A DNA stretch of 64,000 nt, taken from contig NZ_CP023747.1 of assembly GCF_008704995.1 (NCBI RefSeq), positions 1 through 64,000 on the forward strand, given 5' to 3'. Each line of letters begins with the position of its first letter. Positions within the stretch are counted from its first letter, which is position 1. The notes beneath the pieces are model-generated. The model saw only the letters and a list, made by a program, of their open reading frames with translations. It made no database searches and had not been told where the DNA came from. Position numbers and translations under genes: made by a program. Below are positions 1-9,127 of the stretch, piece after piece. Source of the stretch: Streptomyces nodosus. GTDB lineage: Bacteria; Actinomycetota; Actinomycetes; Streptomycetales; Streptomycetaceae.

Positions 1-177
1 CGGGACGCCACGCGCCCCCCCACCTGCGTCCTGCCCTAAGAGGATTATGCAAGAGAGAGCGAGGATAGTTCCACTATTCCCGCAGGTCAAGGCGATGTAA
101 TGGGATTACCAGTTCTTCTGCGGAGCAGGAAAGTGCCTGTGCTCCGCGGATCCCATCACATCGCCGAGGGGTGCAGC

Positions 178-927
178 ATGAAGACAGTTCTGATCACGGG
201 TACGTCGTCCGGATACGGTCGGGCGACCGCCCTCCACTTCCACGCGCAGGGGTGGAACGTCATTGCCACGATGCGCACCCCCCGCGCGGGCGGCCTGCCC
301 GAGTCGGACCGGCTCCGCGTCGTCGAACTCGACGTGACCAAGCCCCCGAGCATCACGGCCGCGCTCGAGGCGGCGGGACCCATCGACGTTTTGGTCAACA
401 ACGCGGGCGTCCCCTCGATCAGCGTGTTCGAGGGCACCCCCATGGCCCAGGTACGGGAAGTGTTCGAGACCAACACCTTCGGCGTGATGGCGACCACACG
501 GGCGGTGCTGCCCCAGTTCCGCGAGCGCGGCTCCGGCGTGGTGGTCAACGTGACCTCCAGCGTGGTGTTGGGCCACATGCCGCTCTCAGCCGTCTACAAG
601 GCGAGCAAGATGGCCATCGAGGGATTCACCTCGTCCCTCGCGCTCGAACTCGCCCCCTTCGGTGTGCATGCGAAGACGGTCGAGCCGGGCGCTTGCCTGA
701 CGACGAATTTCGCCACCAGGGCGACGAACGGCGCCTCACTGGACGAGCTGGTCCCGGCGCCCTACGCACCGTGGGCGAAGAAGGCCATGGACTCTTTCAC
801 GGGCCAAGACCTGTTCACCAAGGAGACCGATGTCGCCGAGGCGGTGTGGCGAGCCGTGCACGACACGACCGGTCAGCTGCGATTCCCTGCCGGTCCCGAC
901 GCGGTCTGGCTCGCCCAAGCGAAGTGA
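178..927 (+). CDS. Short-chain dehydrogenase/reductase (SDR), classical type
   Basis: A 249-residue NAD(P)-dependent oxidoreductase of the classical SDR family. The TGTSSGYG nucleotide-binding glycine motif lies near the N-terminus, NNAG near residue 75, a catalytic serine in VTSS and the YKASK catalytic Tyr/Lys pair near residue 140. I chose the ATG at 178 because GAGGGG lies just upstream and the Rossmann strand begins at once; an in-frame ATG at 100 would add 26 residues unlike the family. It stands alone, followed by a strong terminator. The substrate cannot be told from sequence, and no link to the aminocyclitol cluster is evident. Confidence 0.85.
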   Translation: MKTVLITGTSSGYGRATALHFHAQGWNVIATMRTPRAGGLPESDRLRVVELDVTKPPSITAALEAAGPIDVLVNNAGVPSISVFEGTPMAQVREVFETNTFGVMATTRAVLPQFRERGSGVVVNVTSSVVLGHMPLSAVYKASKMAIEGFTSSLALELAPFGVHAKTVEPGACLTTNFATRATNGASLDELVPAPYAPWAKKAMDSFTGQDLFTKETDVAEAVWRAVHDTTGQLRFPAGPDAVWLAQAK

Positions 928-964
928 CCAACCAGCAGGCAAGGTGATGCGTCTGACGCCAGAA

Positions 965-994
965 GCCGGCCCCGCGCATACGCGCGGGGCCGGC
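965..994 (+). terminator. Hairpin terminator after the SDR gene
   Basis: A perfect 13-bp GC-rich inverted repeat (arms 965-977 and 982-994) closes a 4-base loop 38 bp after the SDR stop. There is no long T-run, which is usual for Streptomyces terminators. It can serve both strands. Confidence 0.75.
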
Positions 995-1012
995 CACCGT
1001 TCCATGTGATGC

Positions 1013-1775
1013 CTACCGCGGCAGCTTGGCTGTTCGCTCCGGGTGGGCGGCGCCGACGTAGCGCATGGCGGTCTGCTCGGTGGTGCCGAACAGGCGCATC
1101 AGCCGGAGCGGGTCGGCGCTTTCGGCCGTCCCGTTGAGGATGCGGTCCTGGCGCAGGCCGCTCAGTGTCAGCCTGCGGGGAAAAGGGCTCTCAGCAGGCC
1201 GATGCTGACGGCCGGGAGGTCGTGGTCGACCACGGTCTTCTGGCTCACCAGTAGGTGAGGGTTGGACGAGGCTGGCCAGCGCTGGTGCCGGTAGGTCGTC
1301 CCAGTCGGCAGCGAGTTGGTGGGTGAGCTTTCCGGGTAGAGGGTCTGCCGCAGCAGGCCATGCCGGACTTCGAGGGTGCCGCGGGAGAGATCGAGGCCGT
1401 GGTGCGCAGGGTCCGGATCTCCTTGCCGGGCAGCGCATGGACGGGCCACGACGAGGCGGCCGAGCGGTGTCGTCCCCGATCGAGCAGCCCATCAAGATGT
1501 CGGACGGGATGGACTTCGGGATGCCCTTGATATCGCCGACCGGTAGGTCGCGGCCGGGGTTGCGGAAGATCACGCGTTCACGCTTCAGCGCGCGGGACAG
1601 GCTGCGCAGTGCCGTGGCCAGGCATCGGCGGGCGTAACCGGACACCTCGTCCACTGCGTCCTCCACCTGGTCCTCACTGATCTCCCTCAGTGAGGTGACG
1701 CCGGCGGTCGTGGTCCAGGCGGTGAGGGCGGACTGGAGGTTGGTGAGGTAGCGGCGGATGCCATCGTATCCGCGC
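1013..1775 (-). pseudogene. Decayed site-specific integrase (tyrosine-recombinase neighbour type)
   Basis: The N-terminal portion, rich in helical core-binding sequence (YLTNLQSALTAW, then SLSRALKRERVIFRNP), reads in one frame. The middle reads in a different frame, and the C-terminal piece (DPLRLMRLFGTTEQTAMRYV) returns to the first. Such pieces are typical of Streptomyces phage-type integrases in which an IS or mobile gene has decayed. At least two frameshifts are needed to rebuild it, so no functional product is expected. Its 5' end abuts an IS3 relic on the opposite strand. Confidence 0.6.
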
Positions 1776-1824
1776 GGCTCCCCTTCACGGGGCCCTGTTC
1801 GCGCATCACCCTCGCAGGTGCCCA

Positions 1825-2221
1825 CCTCGCTCGCGACCGGCAAGATCGCCCCTTCCACGTACTACGCCCACAAGAAACGCCTCCAGACGCCCTCCGCCCG
1901 CCGCATGCGTGACGAGGAGCTCAAGGAGAGGATCTCCAGGACGTCTACACGTTCAACTACCGTGTCTAAGAAGATCTGGCGCGAGCTGAACCGGCAGGGA
2001 CATGCGGTGGCCCGCTGCACCGTCGAGCGCGCCTGATGCACGAGCTCGGCATCCAGGGCGCGGTGCGCGGCCGGCGCGCCATCACCACGATCCCCGGAGG
2101 GCAGGTCGAGCGGGCCCCCGATCTGGTCGACCGCGACTTCGTCGCCGTCGCTCCGACCCGGTACTGGGTGACGGACTTCACCCACGTGAAGACGTGCACC
2201 TTGAACCTCACAGCAAATTGA
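1825..2221 (+). pseudogene. IS3-family transposase (OrfB) N-terminal relic
   Basis: Two consecutive frames carry the start of an IS3 OrfB protein: STYYAHKKR and RMRDEELKERI followed by KIWRELNRQGHAVARCTVER, then after a frame change MHELGIQGAVRG and RYWVTDFTHV, which includes the first catalytic Asp of the DDE triad. The remainder of the catalytic domain is missing, so the element is dead. A matching C-terminal IS3 piece lies at 10.75-10.89 kb, but whether both come from one element cannot be decided. Confidence 0.7.
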
Positions 2222-2754
2222 CCACGAACCTCGTCGGAGACGCTCACACCACAACAACGAGCCGCATCACGGGAAGCAACACCTTGATTCTCTGCGGGGC
2301 CCTTAGACACACATGTCAGAGCATTACCCACCTGGTGATCGCCAGCGAATTTGTCACGCTGCGCTCCGGTCAATCCCACACCACCCGACAAGCTCAAGAG
2401 CAAACAGGGGTGATGCAGCATCAGACATAGGGGACATCATCCGTTATGTGTTTTTGCATCAAAGTTATTCCCAGACCAAAACTGGATCACGGGCAGTGCC
2501 GCGCACACCCCTCCGCATAAAATCCGGCACCCAATGCCTCACCCCGGACGGTCAACCAGCTCACCCCCTCGCCAACCTGACCATCCGCCTTGAACGCCTG
2601 GTCTGCTGCCCACACACACGCACCTACACCCACGACAACAAACCTTCACCGGCAAACGACAACAATCCTCACCAGCAAAGTGCCCCCGACCAGCACAAAC
2701 ACCCAACACTGCCGGTGCAGACAACCGACGCGCTCCACTGCAACTCACACGCCA
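2222..2754. other. Gene-poor stretch, no recognisable feature
   Basis: About 530 bp without a supportable gene. Base composition is less GC-rich than neighbouring coding DNA and the open frames lack typical codon bias. It probably represents decayed mobile DNA between two transposase relics. Confidence 0.5.
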
Positions 2755-2883
2755 CCCATCAGCCGGTGCGGAACTTCCGCACGATCCCATTAAGAACCCT
2801 GCGGTCGTCCAGCCGCTTTCGCCCCACAAAGCCTTGGGCAGCAGCGACCGGACGAACTCCCACTCTGCATCGCACAGTTCATG
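2755..2883 (-). pseudogene. IS5-family transposase N-terminal relic
   Basis: Reading from 2883 leftwards gives MRHHELCDAEWEFVRSLLP, the classic start of an IS5-group transposase (helical DNA-binding region). After a frameshift the sequence continues as GRKRLDDRRVLNGIVRKFRTG, the next conserved block. It then stops matching. No catalytic residues remain. Confidence 0.7.
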
Positions 2884-3033
2884 GTGACGCATCACAGGAC
2901 CGTGATCCACTACGCAAGATCGTTGAAGACACAATCCTGGGAAGCCTGGCATCGAGCCGGTGATCGCCCGACACGGTTGGCTGACCGGATCAAACGACTC
3001 CGCATCTGCCACCCCACAAACAACGCGCTGATC

Positions 3034-3093
3034 TTCACCAGGGCCTGCTCGAACCGGCCTATAACCTCACATACCTTCGCCGCCTGCGAAGCT
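3034..3093 (+). pseudogene. IS5-family transposase C-terminal tail relic
   Basis: The plus strand encodes HQGLLEPAYNLTYLRRL and then a stop, the C-terminal helix typical of IS5-group transposases. The same motif (HQGLLELACGLIRLRRL) occurs at about 32.1 kb. It is opposite in strand to the N-terminal relic at 2.8 kb, so the two are probably separate elements. Confidence 0.6.
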
Positions 3094-3226
3094 CATCCTG
3101 AAATTCTCCGCGCCAGGTGACCCGCTGCTGGGGAACCACGACGATCCCTCCCCAAGGCAGGGGAGGAAAGGGCGGCATGACCGGCTATCTCGAGCAGCTT
3201 GCAGTGAACCGTGGACGACAGGAGGG

Positions 3227-5065
3227 TCATCGCGGCGTGCTTACGATGGCGAGCGGGCGCCGCTGGATCGGGTTCTCGAGGGAGAGGGCGGCATCGACGA
3301 TGCCGATGTGGGAGTATGCCTGCGGGTAGTTCCCAACCTGTCGCTGCTGGTGTGAGTCCCACTCTTCGGCCAGCAGACCGACGTCGTTGCGCAGGGCGAG
3401 CAGACGCTCGAACAGGTCACGCGCCTCGTCGACACGACCGATCATCGCCAGATCGTCGGCCAGCCAGAACGCGCAGACGAGGAACGCTCCCTCGTCCCCG
3501 GCCAGACCGTCGTTGCCGACGTTGTCCCCCTCGGTCGGGTAGCGCCGGAGGAAGCCGTCAGGGGTGGAGAGTTCCCGCTGGATCGCCTCGACGGTGCCAA
3601 TGACGCGCTCATCGTCGGCCGGCAGGAAACCAACCTGGGGGATCAACAGCAGAGCGGCGTCCAGTTCCCAACTGCCATAGAACTGGGTGAACGTGTTGCG
3701 GTCGGGGTCGTATCCGTTCTCGCACACGTCCTGGTGGATCGTGTCACGCAGAAGCCTCCAATGATCCAGGGGACCCTCAGCGTGGCCCCCTTCGATCAGC
3801 TTGATGGCGCAGTCGACCGCGACCCAGGCCATGACCTTGGAGTGCACGAAGTGCCGGTCAGGGCCGCGGGATTCCCAGATGCCCTTGTCGGGTTCGCGCC
3901 AGTTCGCTTCGACGAACTGAACAAGCTCGATCAACAAGGTGTTGCTGGGCTCGTCGCGCTCCAGGCCGAGGTGCGCTGCCAGGAGCAGGGCCTCGATCAC
4001 CTCGCCGTACACATCGAGTTGACGCTGATTGGCGGCGCCGTTGCCGATACGTACCGGGGTCGAGTTCTCGTAGCCGGTCAGCCAGGACAGCGTGGTCTCG
4101 GGCATCTCCCGTTCCCCGGCGATTCCGTACATGATCTGGAGGTTCTCGGGGTCACCAGCAACCGCGCGCAGAAGCCAGTCCCGCCAGGCGCGGGCTTCGT
4201 CGCGGTAGCCCGCCCGCAGGAGGCACGACATAGTGATCGCAGCGTCCCTGAGCCAGACGTAGCGGTAATCCCAGTTGCGGACGCCACCAATCTCCTCGGG
4301 CAACGAGGTGGTCGCTGCGGCAACGATCCCGCCGGTCAGCGGGTTCGTCAGGGCCTTCAGCGTGATCAGGGAACGAATCACAGCGTCGCGGTAGGGACCG
4401 TTGTAGGCGCAGTGAGATGCCCAGTCCGCCCAGAACTTCGCCGTGTCCTCCTGCATTTGAAGGGCCTGATCGGTGTCGAGGCTGTCAGGCGGGCCTGCGT
4501 ACGAGGGATGCCAGCTCAAGGCAAATGCCATGCGCTCACCCTCGGCGAGCGTGACGCAGGAGCGGGTGGTGAGCGCTTCACCGTGCGTCTCCGCTTCAGT
4601 GTCCAGCCACACCGCATGAGGGCCCGCTACCGCGCGGACCCGATCGTCATCGGTCCTCTGGACCCAGGGCACGACCTTGCCGTAGTCGAACCGCAGGCGC
4701 AGGGTCGACACAGCGGTGACGGTGCCGCGGACGGCTTCGACGATGCGGATTAGACGCGGAGCCCCACCCCCACGTGGTGGCATGAAGTCGGTGACGCGCA
4801 GGGTGCCAGTCGGGGTGTCCCACTCCGATTCCAGAAGCAGCGAGTCGCCGCGGTAGGCGCGACGATCCGCCGTCGGGCTCTGGCCGCTAGAGTCCGCCGG
4901 GCCAATACTCCAGGAACCGTTGTCCTCTGTGCCGAGGAGGGCGGCGAATACAGCCTGGGAGTCGAGCCTGGGCAGGCACAACCAGTCGATCGTTCCGTCT
5001 CGGCCTATCAGCGCGGCCGTCTCCAAGTCGCCAATGAGTGCGTAGTCCTCGATACGCCCAGCCAT
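3227..5065 (-). CDS. GH15 family glycoside hydrolase (trehalase/glucoamylase type)
   Basis: A 612-residue cytosolic enzyme with the two-part architecture of bacterial GH15 trehalases and glucodextranases: an N-terminal beta-rich domain (IEDYALIGDLETAALIGRDGTIDWLCLP) and a C-terminal (alpha/alpha)6 barrel with NWDYRYVWLRDAA, YGIAGEREMPE and QLDVYGEV blocks. No signal peptide is visible. The ATG at 5065 is preceded by AAGGACG and matches the family start; a longer frame adds 46 unrelated residues. Mycobacterial and Streptomyces relatives hydrolyse trehalose, but GH15 also contains alpha-glucan exo-hydrolases, so the substrate is uncertain. Validamycin-type products inhibit trehalases, which makes this neighbour interesting. 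Confidence 0.85.
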   Translation of the reverse strand: MAGRIEDYALIGDLETAALIGRDGTIDWLCLPRLDSQAVFAALLGTEDNGSWSIGPADSSGQSPTADRRAYRGDSLLLESEWDTPTGTLRVTDFMPPRGGGAPRLIRIVEAVRGTVTAVSTLRLRFDYGKVVPWVQRTDDDRVRAVAGPHAVWLDTEAETHGEALTTRSCVTLAEGERMAFALSWHPSYAGPPDSLDTDQALQMQEDTAKFWADWASHCAYNGPYRDAVIRSLITLKALTNPLTGGIVAAATTSLPEEIGGVRNWDYRYVWLRDAAITMSCLLRAGYRDEARAWRDWLLRAVAGDPENLQIMYGIAGEREMPETTLSWLTGYENSTPVRIGNGAANQRQLDVYGEVIEALLLAAHLGLERDEPSNTLLIELVQFVEANWREPDKGIWESRGPDRHFVHSKVMAWVAVDCAIKLIEGGHAEGPLDHWRLLRDTIHQDVCENGYDPDRNTFTQFYGSWELDAALLLIPQVGFLPADDERVIGTVEAIQRELSTPDGFLRRYPTEGDNVGNDGLAGDEGAFLVCAFWLADDLAMIGRVDEARDLFERLLALRNDVGLLAEEWDSHQQRQVGNYPQAYSHIGIVDAALSLENPIQRRPLAIVSTPR

Positions 5066-5225
5066 GAATATCCGTCCTTTGGAGGTGACCCAGCGTCGGG
5101 CCACCACCGTGTAGTAGTTCCTGGTTCGGCCACCCTCGGCGGGGTGACCACAGATGTCGATCAGCGCGGGTCGCCGGGCCACTGACCCGGTCGAACAGGT
5201 CATAACGGAGCAGGGAGTTGAGTGC

Positions 5226-5708
5226 TCAGCTCAACGTCGCGACGGCCAACGTGGCCGACGTCAGAAGCCTCTCCAGCGCATCAGCGCTTCCCGCCCCTCT
5301 GGACGGTGATGTCGCCCGGCAACGCCCCACACGGCGTGAAGGCTCGCCCATGCGCCGCCCACGGCATCCGTTCTGCCGCCTAAAATTGGCGATGGCCCGC
5401 AGTGGGCATTGTGAGAACAGCACCCGGCGCAGCTGGGAGTGGCCGTCAGAGGCGAACATCGTCCCAGCAACGATCTCGGCATTGGCCAGTTGCGTCAGCG
5501 CAACCCCACCGACCGAGCTAAATGTGTCCGGATCCTTCAACACGGTCGGCGCCTCCGCGCAGCGCGGCATGGCCCAAGCCTCGCGCTCGTCGAGGTGAAC
5601 TGCGAGGCCCGGCAACCGCTGCACCCCGCACGTGGGGTACGGATCGTCAAGAACGTGGTCGTCGAACGGCCTGATAGTGCGGCTGGGTAATGCGGCCAAT
5701 ATGGGCAT
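5226..5708 (-). pseudogene. Truncated cytochrome P450 (N-terminal part)
   Basis: The reading frame starts like a bacterial CYP (DPYPTCGVQRL, then VHLDEREAWAMPRCAE, LKDPDTFSSVGGVAL) and reaches the LRRVLFSQ helix-C region, where family members have HxxLRR. It then loses similarity. The I-helix, ExxR and haem-binding cysteine motifs are absent, so it cannot be an active P450. It is a remnant left beside the cluster edge. Confidence 0.75.
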
Positions 5709-5803
5709 GGTGCTTCTTCTGTTCAGAGGTCGTGGGGCGGAGGTGGTAGTCGGTCAGGGCGATGGATGCGGCGTACTGGCTGCGGGCCCCGGGCGTCGAC
5801 CCT

Positions 5804-5816
5804 CTCAGATTTTTTT
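5804..5816 (+). repeat. Left copy of 13-bp AT-rich direct repeat
   Basis: CTCAGATTTTTTT occurs here and again, same strand, at 30085-30097. The two copies bracket the aminocyclitol genes together with rmlAB. See findings. Confidence 0.5.
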
Positions 5817-5840
5817 CAAGGCGGGTTCGGGAGCCTTGCG

Positions 5841-6041
5841 CTAGTGGCCGGCGCTGTATCCGCGTGCCTGGTCGAAGGCGTTGACCATGTCGGGGAACAG
5901 AATCCGGCGGCGCTCGACGAAGTCAATACTGGCGAAGCGGGCGGTCAGGTCGCTGGTGTCGACCCTGATGATGACACCGATCGTGACGCATGCCATGGGC
6001 TCCCACATGATCCAGCGGCCCTGCCCCGGGGGACCGCACAC
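5841..6041 (-). CDS. Short ORF of unknown function
   Basis: A 66-residue frame downstream of the MFS gene on the same strand. The product has a hydrophobic centre (ACVTIGVIIRV) and the tail FPDMVNAFDQARGYSAGH. I do not recognise a family. It might be a decayed remnant of a larger gene. Confidence 0.25.
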   Translation of the reverse strand: MCGPPGQGRWIMWEPMACVTIGVIIRVDTSDLTARFASIDFVERRRILFPDMVNAFDQARGYSAGH

Positions 6042-6126
6042 CTATCCGGTGAGATCGTCGTTCATCATGCGGCGGGACGGACGGGCACCGTGGTGGTGCT
6101 CTCGTCCGGCACACTGCCGGTGTGGG

Positions 6127-7323
6127 TCAGGAGGAGAGGTCCGCCTGCTGCGGCTCGTTCTGTCTCTCCCTCCCGGGCGACTGGACCGGCCTCGCGAGCG
6201 TGCTCGCGAGGAACAGCGGGGACGCTGCGAACGCGGTGACCAGGACGAAGGCCGCCGGCAGGGAGGTTGCATCAGCAACAGCTCCCGTCACGGCGGGGGC
6301 AAGGAGATTGGAGGTGTAGGTGATGGTGGCGACGCCTGCGATGTTCCGGCTCGGGTCGCCTCCGTGCCCGCCAGCAGCGCTGAAGGAGAGGGGCAGCACA
6401 ACGGCGACGCCGATGCCGATCAGGGCGAACCCGGAGATAGCGACTGGTGGGGTACGGGCCAGCACGACCAGCGTGCCGCCTAGCGCCGCAATCCCACCGC
6501 TCAGCCGTACCGTACGGACCGGCCCGAGGTGGGTGACGACGAAGCCGCTGGCGAGCCTGGCCAGTGCCAGGGTGAAGCTGAGTCCGGTATAGCTGAGTGC
6601 GGCAACCCCCTCGGAGGCGTTCGCCGTCGAGGTCAGGTACACCGCGCTCCAGTTTCCGCTGGCGCCCTCGGCGAAGACAGCGCAGAAGCCGAGAACGCCG
6701 AGGGGCAGGGTGGACAGCGGGGGGAGCGCGAAGCGAGGCGGTGGCTGCCGAGCCTCGGTGGGTTCCGCCTCCGGCAGGTGCCTGGTGGCCAGCAATCCGA
6801 CGCCCGCCAGAAGCGCGGCGGTGACAGTGAAATGCAAGCGGGCGTCTATGTCGGCGCCAGCGGCGAGCGCACCGCAGCCCGAGGAGACCAGCCCTCCCAC
6901 AGCCCACATGCCGTGCAGGCTGGGAATGATGGGGCGTTGTAGCCGCTGCTCGACCTGCACCCCCTGCGCATTCATCAGGACATCCGTCATACCCGAGGTC
7001 GCACCGAATATCCCCAGAGCCAGACACAGGGCAGGCAGGTTCGGCGAGAACGCCGGCAGGATGAGCGAGCCGCACCACAGTGGAAACAGGCAGGTCAGAG
7101 CGCGGGAGTTACCTAAGTGGTGAACCAGGCGGCTGGTGAAGGGCATCGCCACAAACGAGCCGACAGCCGGGGCAAGGAGCGCCACACCAAGAGTGCTTTC
7201 GCTGAGGCCGAGATGCTGCTGCAGCCAGGGGATGCGGGTGGCGAACGCCCCTACGACTGCGCCGTGGCCAGCGAAGACGATGGAGACCCGACGACGCGTT
7301 CGATTCAACACGCGATCGGTCAT
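6127..7323 (-). CDS. MFS transporter, probable exporter of the aminocyclitol product (ValH-like)
   Basis: A 398-residue major facilitator superfamily protein with twelve predicted hydrophobic segments. It starts RRRVSIVFAGHGAVVGAFATR and has the N-terminal-half motif region TSRLVHHLGNSRAL. The ATG at 7323 follows GAAGGGC. It lies on the same strand just downstream of the GT2 gene (154 bp gap), a position consistent with export of the finished pseudosugar. The validamycin cluster of S. hygroscopicus has an MFS gene (valH) beside valG; equating them is inference from context and family. It ends in a hydrophilic tail. Confidence 0.75.
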   Translation of the reverse strand: MTDRVLNRTRRRVSIVFAGHGAVVGAFATRIPWLQQHLGLSESTLGVALLAPAVGSFVAMPFTSRLVHHLGNSRALTCLFPLWCGSLILPAFSPNLPALCLALGIFGATSGMTDVLMNAQGVQVEQRLQRPIIPSLHGMWAVGGLVSSGCGALAAGADIDARLHFTVTAALLAGVGLLATRHLPEAEPTEARQPPPRFALPPLSTLPLGVLGFCAVFAEGASGNWSAVYLTSTANASEGVAALSYTGLSFTLALARLASGFVVTHLGPVRTVRLSGGIAALGGTLVVLARTPPVAISGFALIGIGVAVVLPLSFSAAGGHGGDPSRNIAGVATITYTSNLLAPAVTGAVADATSLPAAFVLVTAFAASPLFLASTLARPVQSPGRERQNEPQQADLSS

Positions 7324-7476
7324 GGTGAATAGCCCTTCTCACTCTTGTAGCGCTGCGTCACAAGCCGGGTGGCAGACGAGGAACGACTCGGGGGCCCGGG
7401 AGCGCCGCACGGCCACCGCAGGTGGACAGCACACCACCCGGTGTGACGGATGTAGTGACCGCGATCAAAGCGGCCG

Positions 7477-8742
7477 TCAGTCACCGCGAGACGGCTCAAC
7501 GACTGAGCCTGCGATCCGGTGTGCTTCCTTAGTGATCCCCTCGCCCCACGCCCGCTGAGGCACGTCCATGCGCGAGGTGATGATGACGAGGTCGAAGTAC
7601 TGGTTGGGCCAGGGGGTACGCAGCCCGGACAGGTGCCAGGTCGAGACGCCATCACCGTCGCGGCTCCCCCGCTGGGTGAGCACCGCTTCATCGAAATCGC
7701 ACAGGAAGAGTTCGACATTCTGCCGCGGCGCGGCAGGAAGACCCTCCGTGCCGCTTCCGAACACTGCCACCCGCTGCGTGTCTTGCGACGGAGGCAGGGT
7801 GTCCAACCCCATTTTGATCTCGTCCGGGACCCGTTGCCCGCGGGCCTGGGCCGCCCATTCCTCGAAGCGACGTCGCTCAGTCTCAACGGAGCCAAAAATC
7901 CCTCTGTTGGTCACGGCCCAGAAGAGCTCGGGGAGCAGGGAAGGGTGCTTGCGGACGAACCGATCGCAGTTACGCATGAGGCTGGAGACATTCGCCTCGT
8001 GGGTACGCTCGTGCGGCGCTTCGATCCCCCAGCTCTCCCGCGAGACCGTCATAGGGACGCCGTGGTTGTGCAACCGGTAACCGAGTTCGATGTCTTCCCC
8101 TCCCCAGCCGGTGAATTCGTCGTCGAACCCTCCGACCCGCCAGAATTCAGCCGCCGGCAGCGACACGTTGAGCGTCCAGAACCACAGCCAAGGCATGGCC
8201 ATACGGCTGAGGTCGAAGTCAACCGCGGCGAATTCCGGAATCCGCATATCCTGGAACCATGAGGCGTCCCCAACCTTCCTCACAGCCTCCTCCGGAGGGA
8301 AGTCGGCGACGAGAGAGTGGAGCTCGGGGTGGGGATTGCGCGGGTCGTAGCCATAGCAACAGCCGAGGACGACCTTGGCGTGCGCCGACGCTGTGTGGGC
8401 GGCGAGGACCGACTGGACGTACCGCGGCCCCGCCAGGACACCAGTGTCGAGGAAGGCCAGCAGTGGCGCGGAGGCCAGACGCGCCCCACCGTTGCGGGCG
8501 CTGGCGACTCGGTACCCGAGATCTTCCTGGAACACGTACTGGATTCGCAGCCGGTCCTCGTAGGAGCGCACCACGTCGCGGGTGGTGTCGGTCGAGCCGT
8601 CATCGGACACCACGACCTCGAAGTCCTCCGGCGCCACTGTTTGGCGGGCCAGCGTGTTTAACGTGCGGTCGAGGAGAGCCGCTCGGTTATAGGTCGGGAT
8701 GACGATCGAGAGCAGTGGCACATTGGACGTCGCGCCGGGCAT
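7477..8742 (-). CDS. valG: GT2 glycosyltransferase, validoxylamine glucosyltransferase (ValG-like)
   Basis: A 421-residue GT-A fold enzyme. The nucleotide-sugar site begins with LSIVIPTYNR and SDDGSTD (residues 47-52). The metal-site loop reads AFLDTG (about 97-101). A downstream GWGGEDIELGYRL block is typical of GT2 enzymes with a galactosyltransferase-like second half. ValG transfers glucose from UDP-glucose to validoxylamine A, giving validamycin A; the assignment rests on family, length (ValG is similar in size) and neighbours. ATG 8742 has AAAGGTGG upstream, and a 42-residue longer frame is unlikely. Leu28 is encoded by TTA (8659-8661), a sign of bldA-dependent translation. Confidence 0.8.
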   Translation of the reverse strand: MPGATSNVPLLSIVIPTYNRAALLDRTLNTLARQTVAPEDFEVVVSDDGSTDTTRDVVRSYEDRLRIQYVFQEDLGYRVASARNGGARLASAPLLAFLDTGVLAGPRYVQSVLAAHTASAHAKVVLGCCYGYDPRNPHPELHSLVADFPPEEAVRKVGDASWFQDMRIPEFAAVDFDLSRMAMPWLWFWTLNVSLPAAEFWRVGGFDDEFTGWGGEDIELGYRLHNHGVPMTVSRESWGIEAPHERTHEANVSSLMRNCDRFVRKHPSLLPELFWAVTNRGIFGSVETERRRFEEWAAQARGQRVPDEIKMGLDTLPPSQDTQRVAVFGSGTEGLPAAPRQNVELFLCDFDEAVLTQRGSRDGDGVSTWHLSGLRTPWPNQYFDLVIITSRMDVPQRAWGEGITKEAHRIAGSVVEPSRGD

Positions 8743-9127
8743 GGGGGCCACCTTTGCGTTGATCGGATGAGCTTGGGGTCGGGTTACGAATACACGCCAA
8801 TCGGGAAGGGCGGCCGGGTATATCGAACCCTTCGACGGAAGGGGTCGGACGACGAGAGGGCAGCACACACCTTCACTGCCAGATTGGCTCTGGCCATGGG
8901 GCCCGGTCCACGCGTGCTGAGTCTACCCCTTGATCGCGTACGTCTGCGGAGGCTGAACTTTTCTTGGTGACGCCTCACGACAGCTTGCAGTGCTGGTCCA
9001 TGAGGCGTGGCCGTGTTCGAGGCCGTTGCAGCCGAAGTGGTGGGCGTGGCACCAGACTTGTTCGAGTGGGAGGTCGGTCCACTATCCGGTGAAGAGGGTC
9101 AAGTTGCGTGGCGTGTGGTGGGCCTCC
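8743..9127. other. Intergenic stretch, no gene seen
   Basis: About 385 bp between the oxidoreductase stop and the valG start. It should hold the valG promoter (valG is a separate transcription unit in the known validamycin cluster). I see no convincing hairpin or conserved ORF. Confidence 0.4.

Noticed and set aside
965..994. Possible phage/integrase attachment site beside the integrase relic
   Set aside because: The perfect hairpin directly after a stop is better explained as a terminator; no tRNA end or matching repeat was found.
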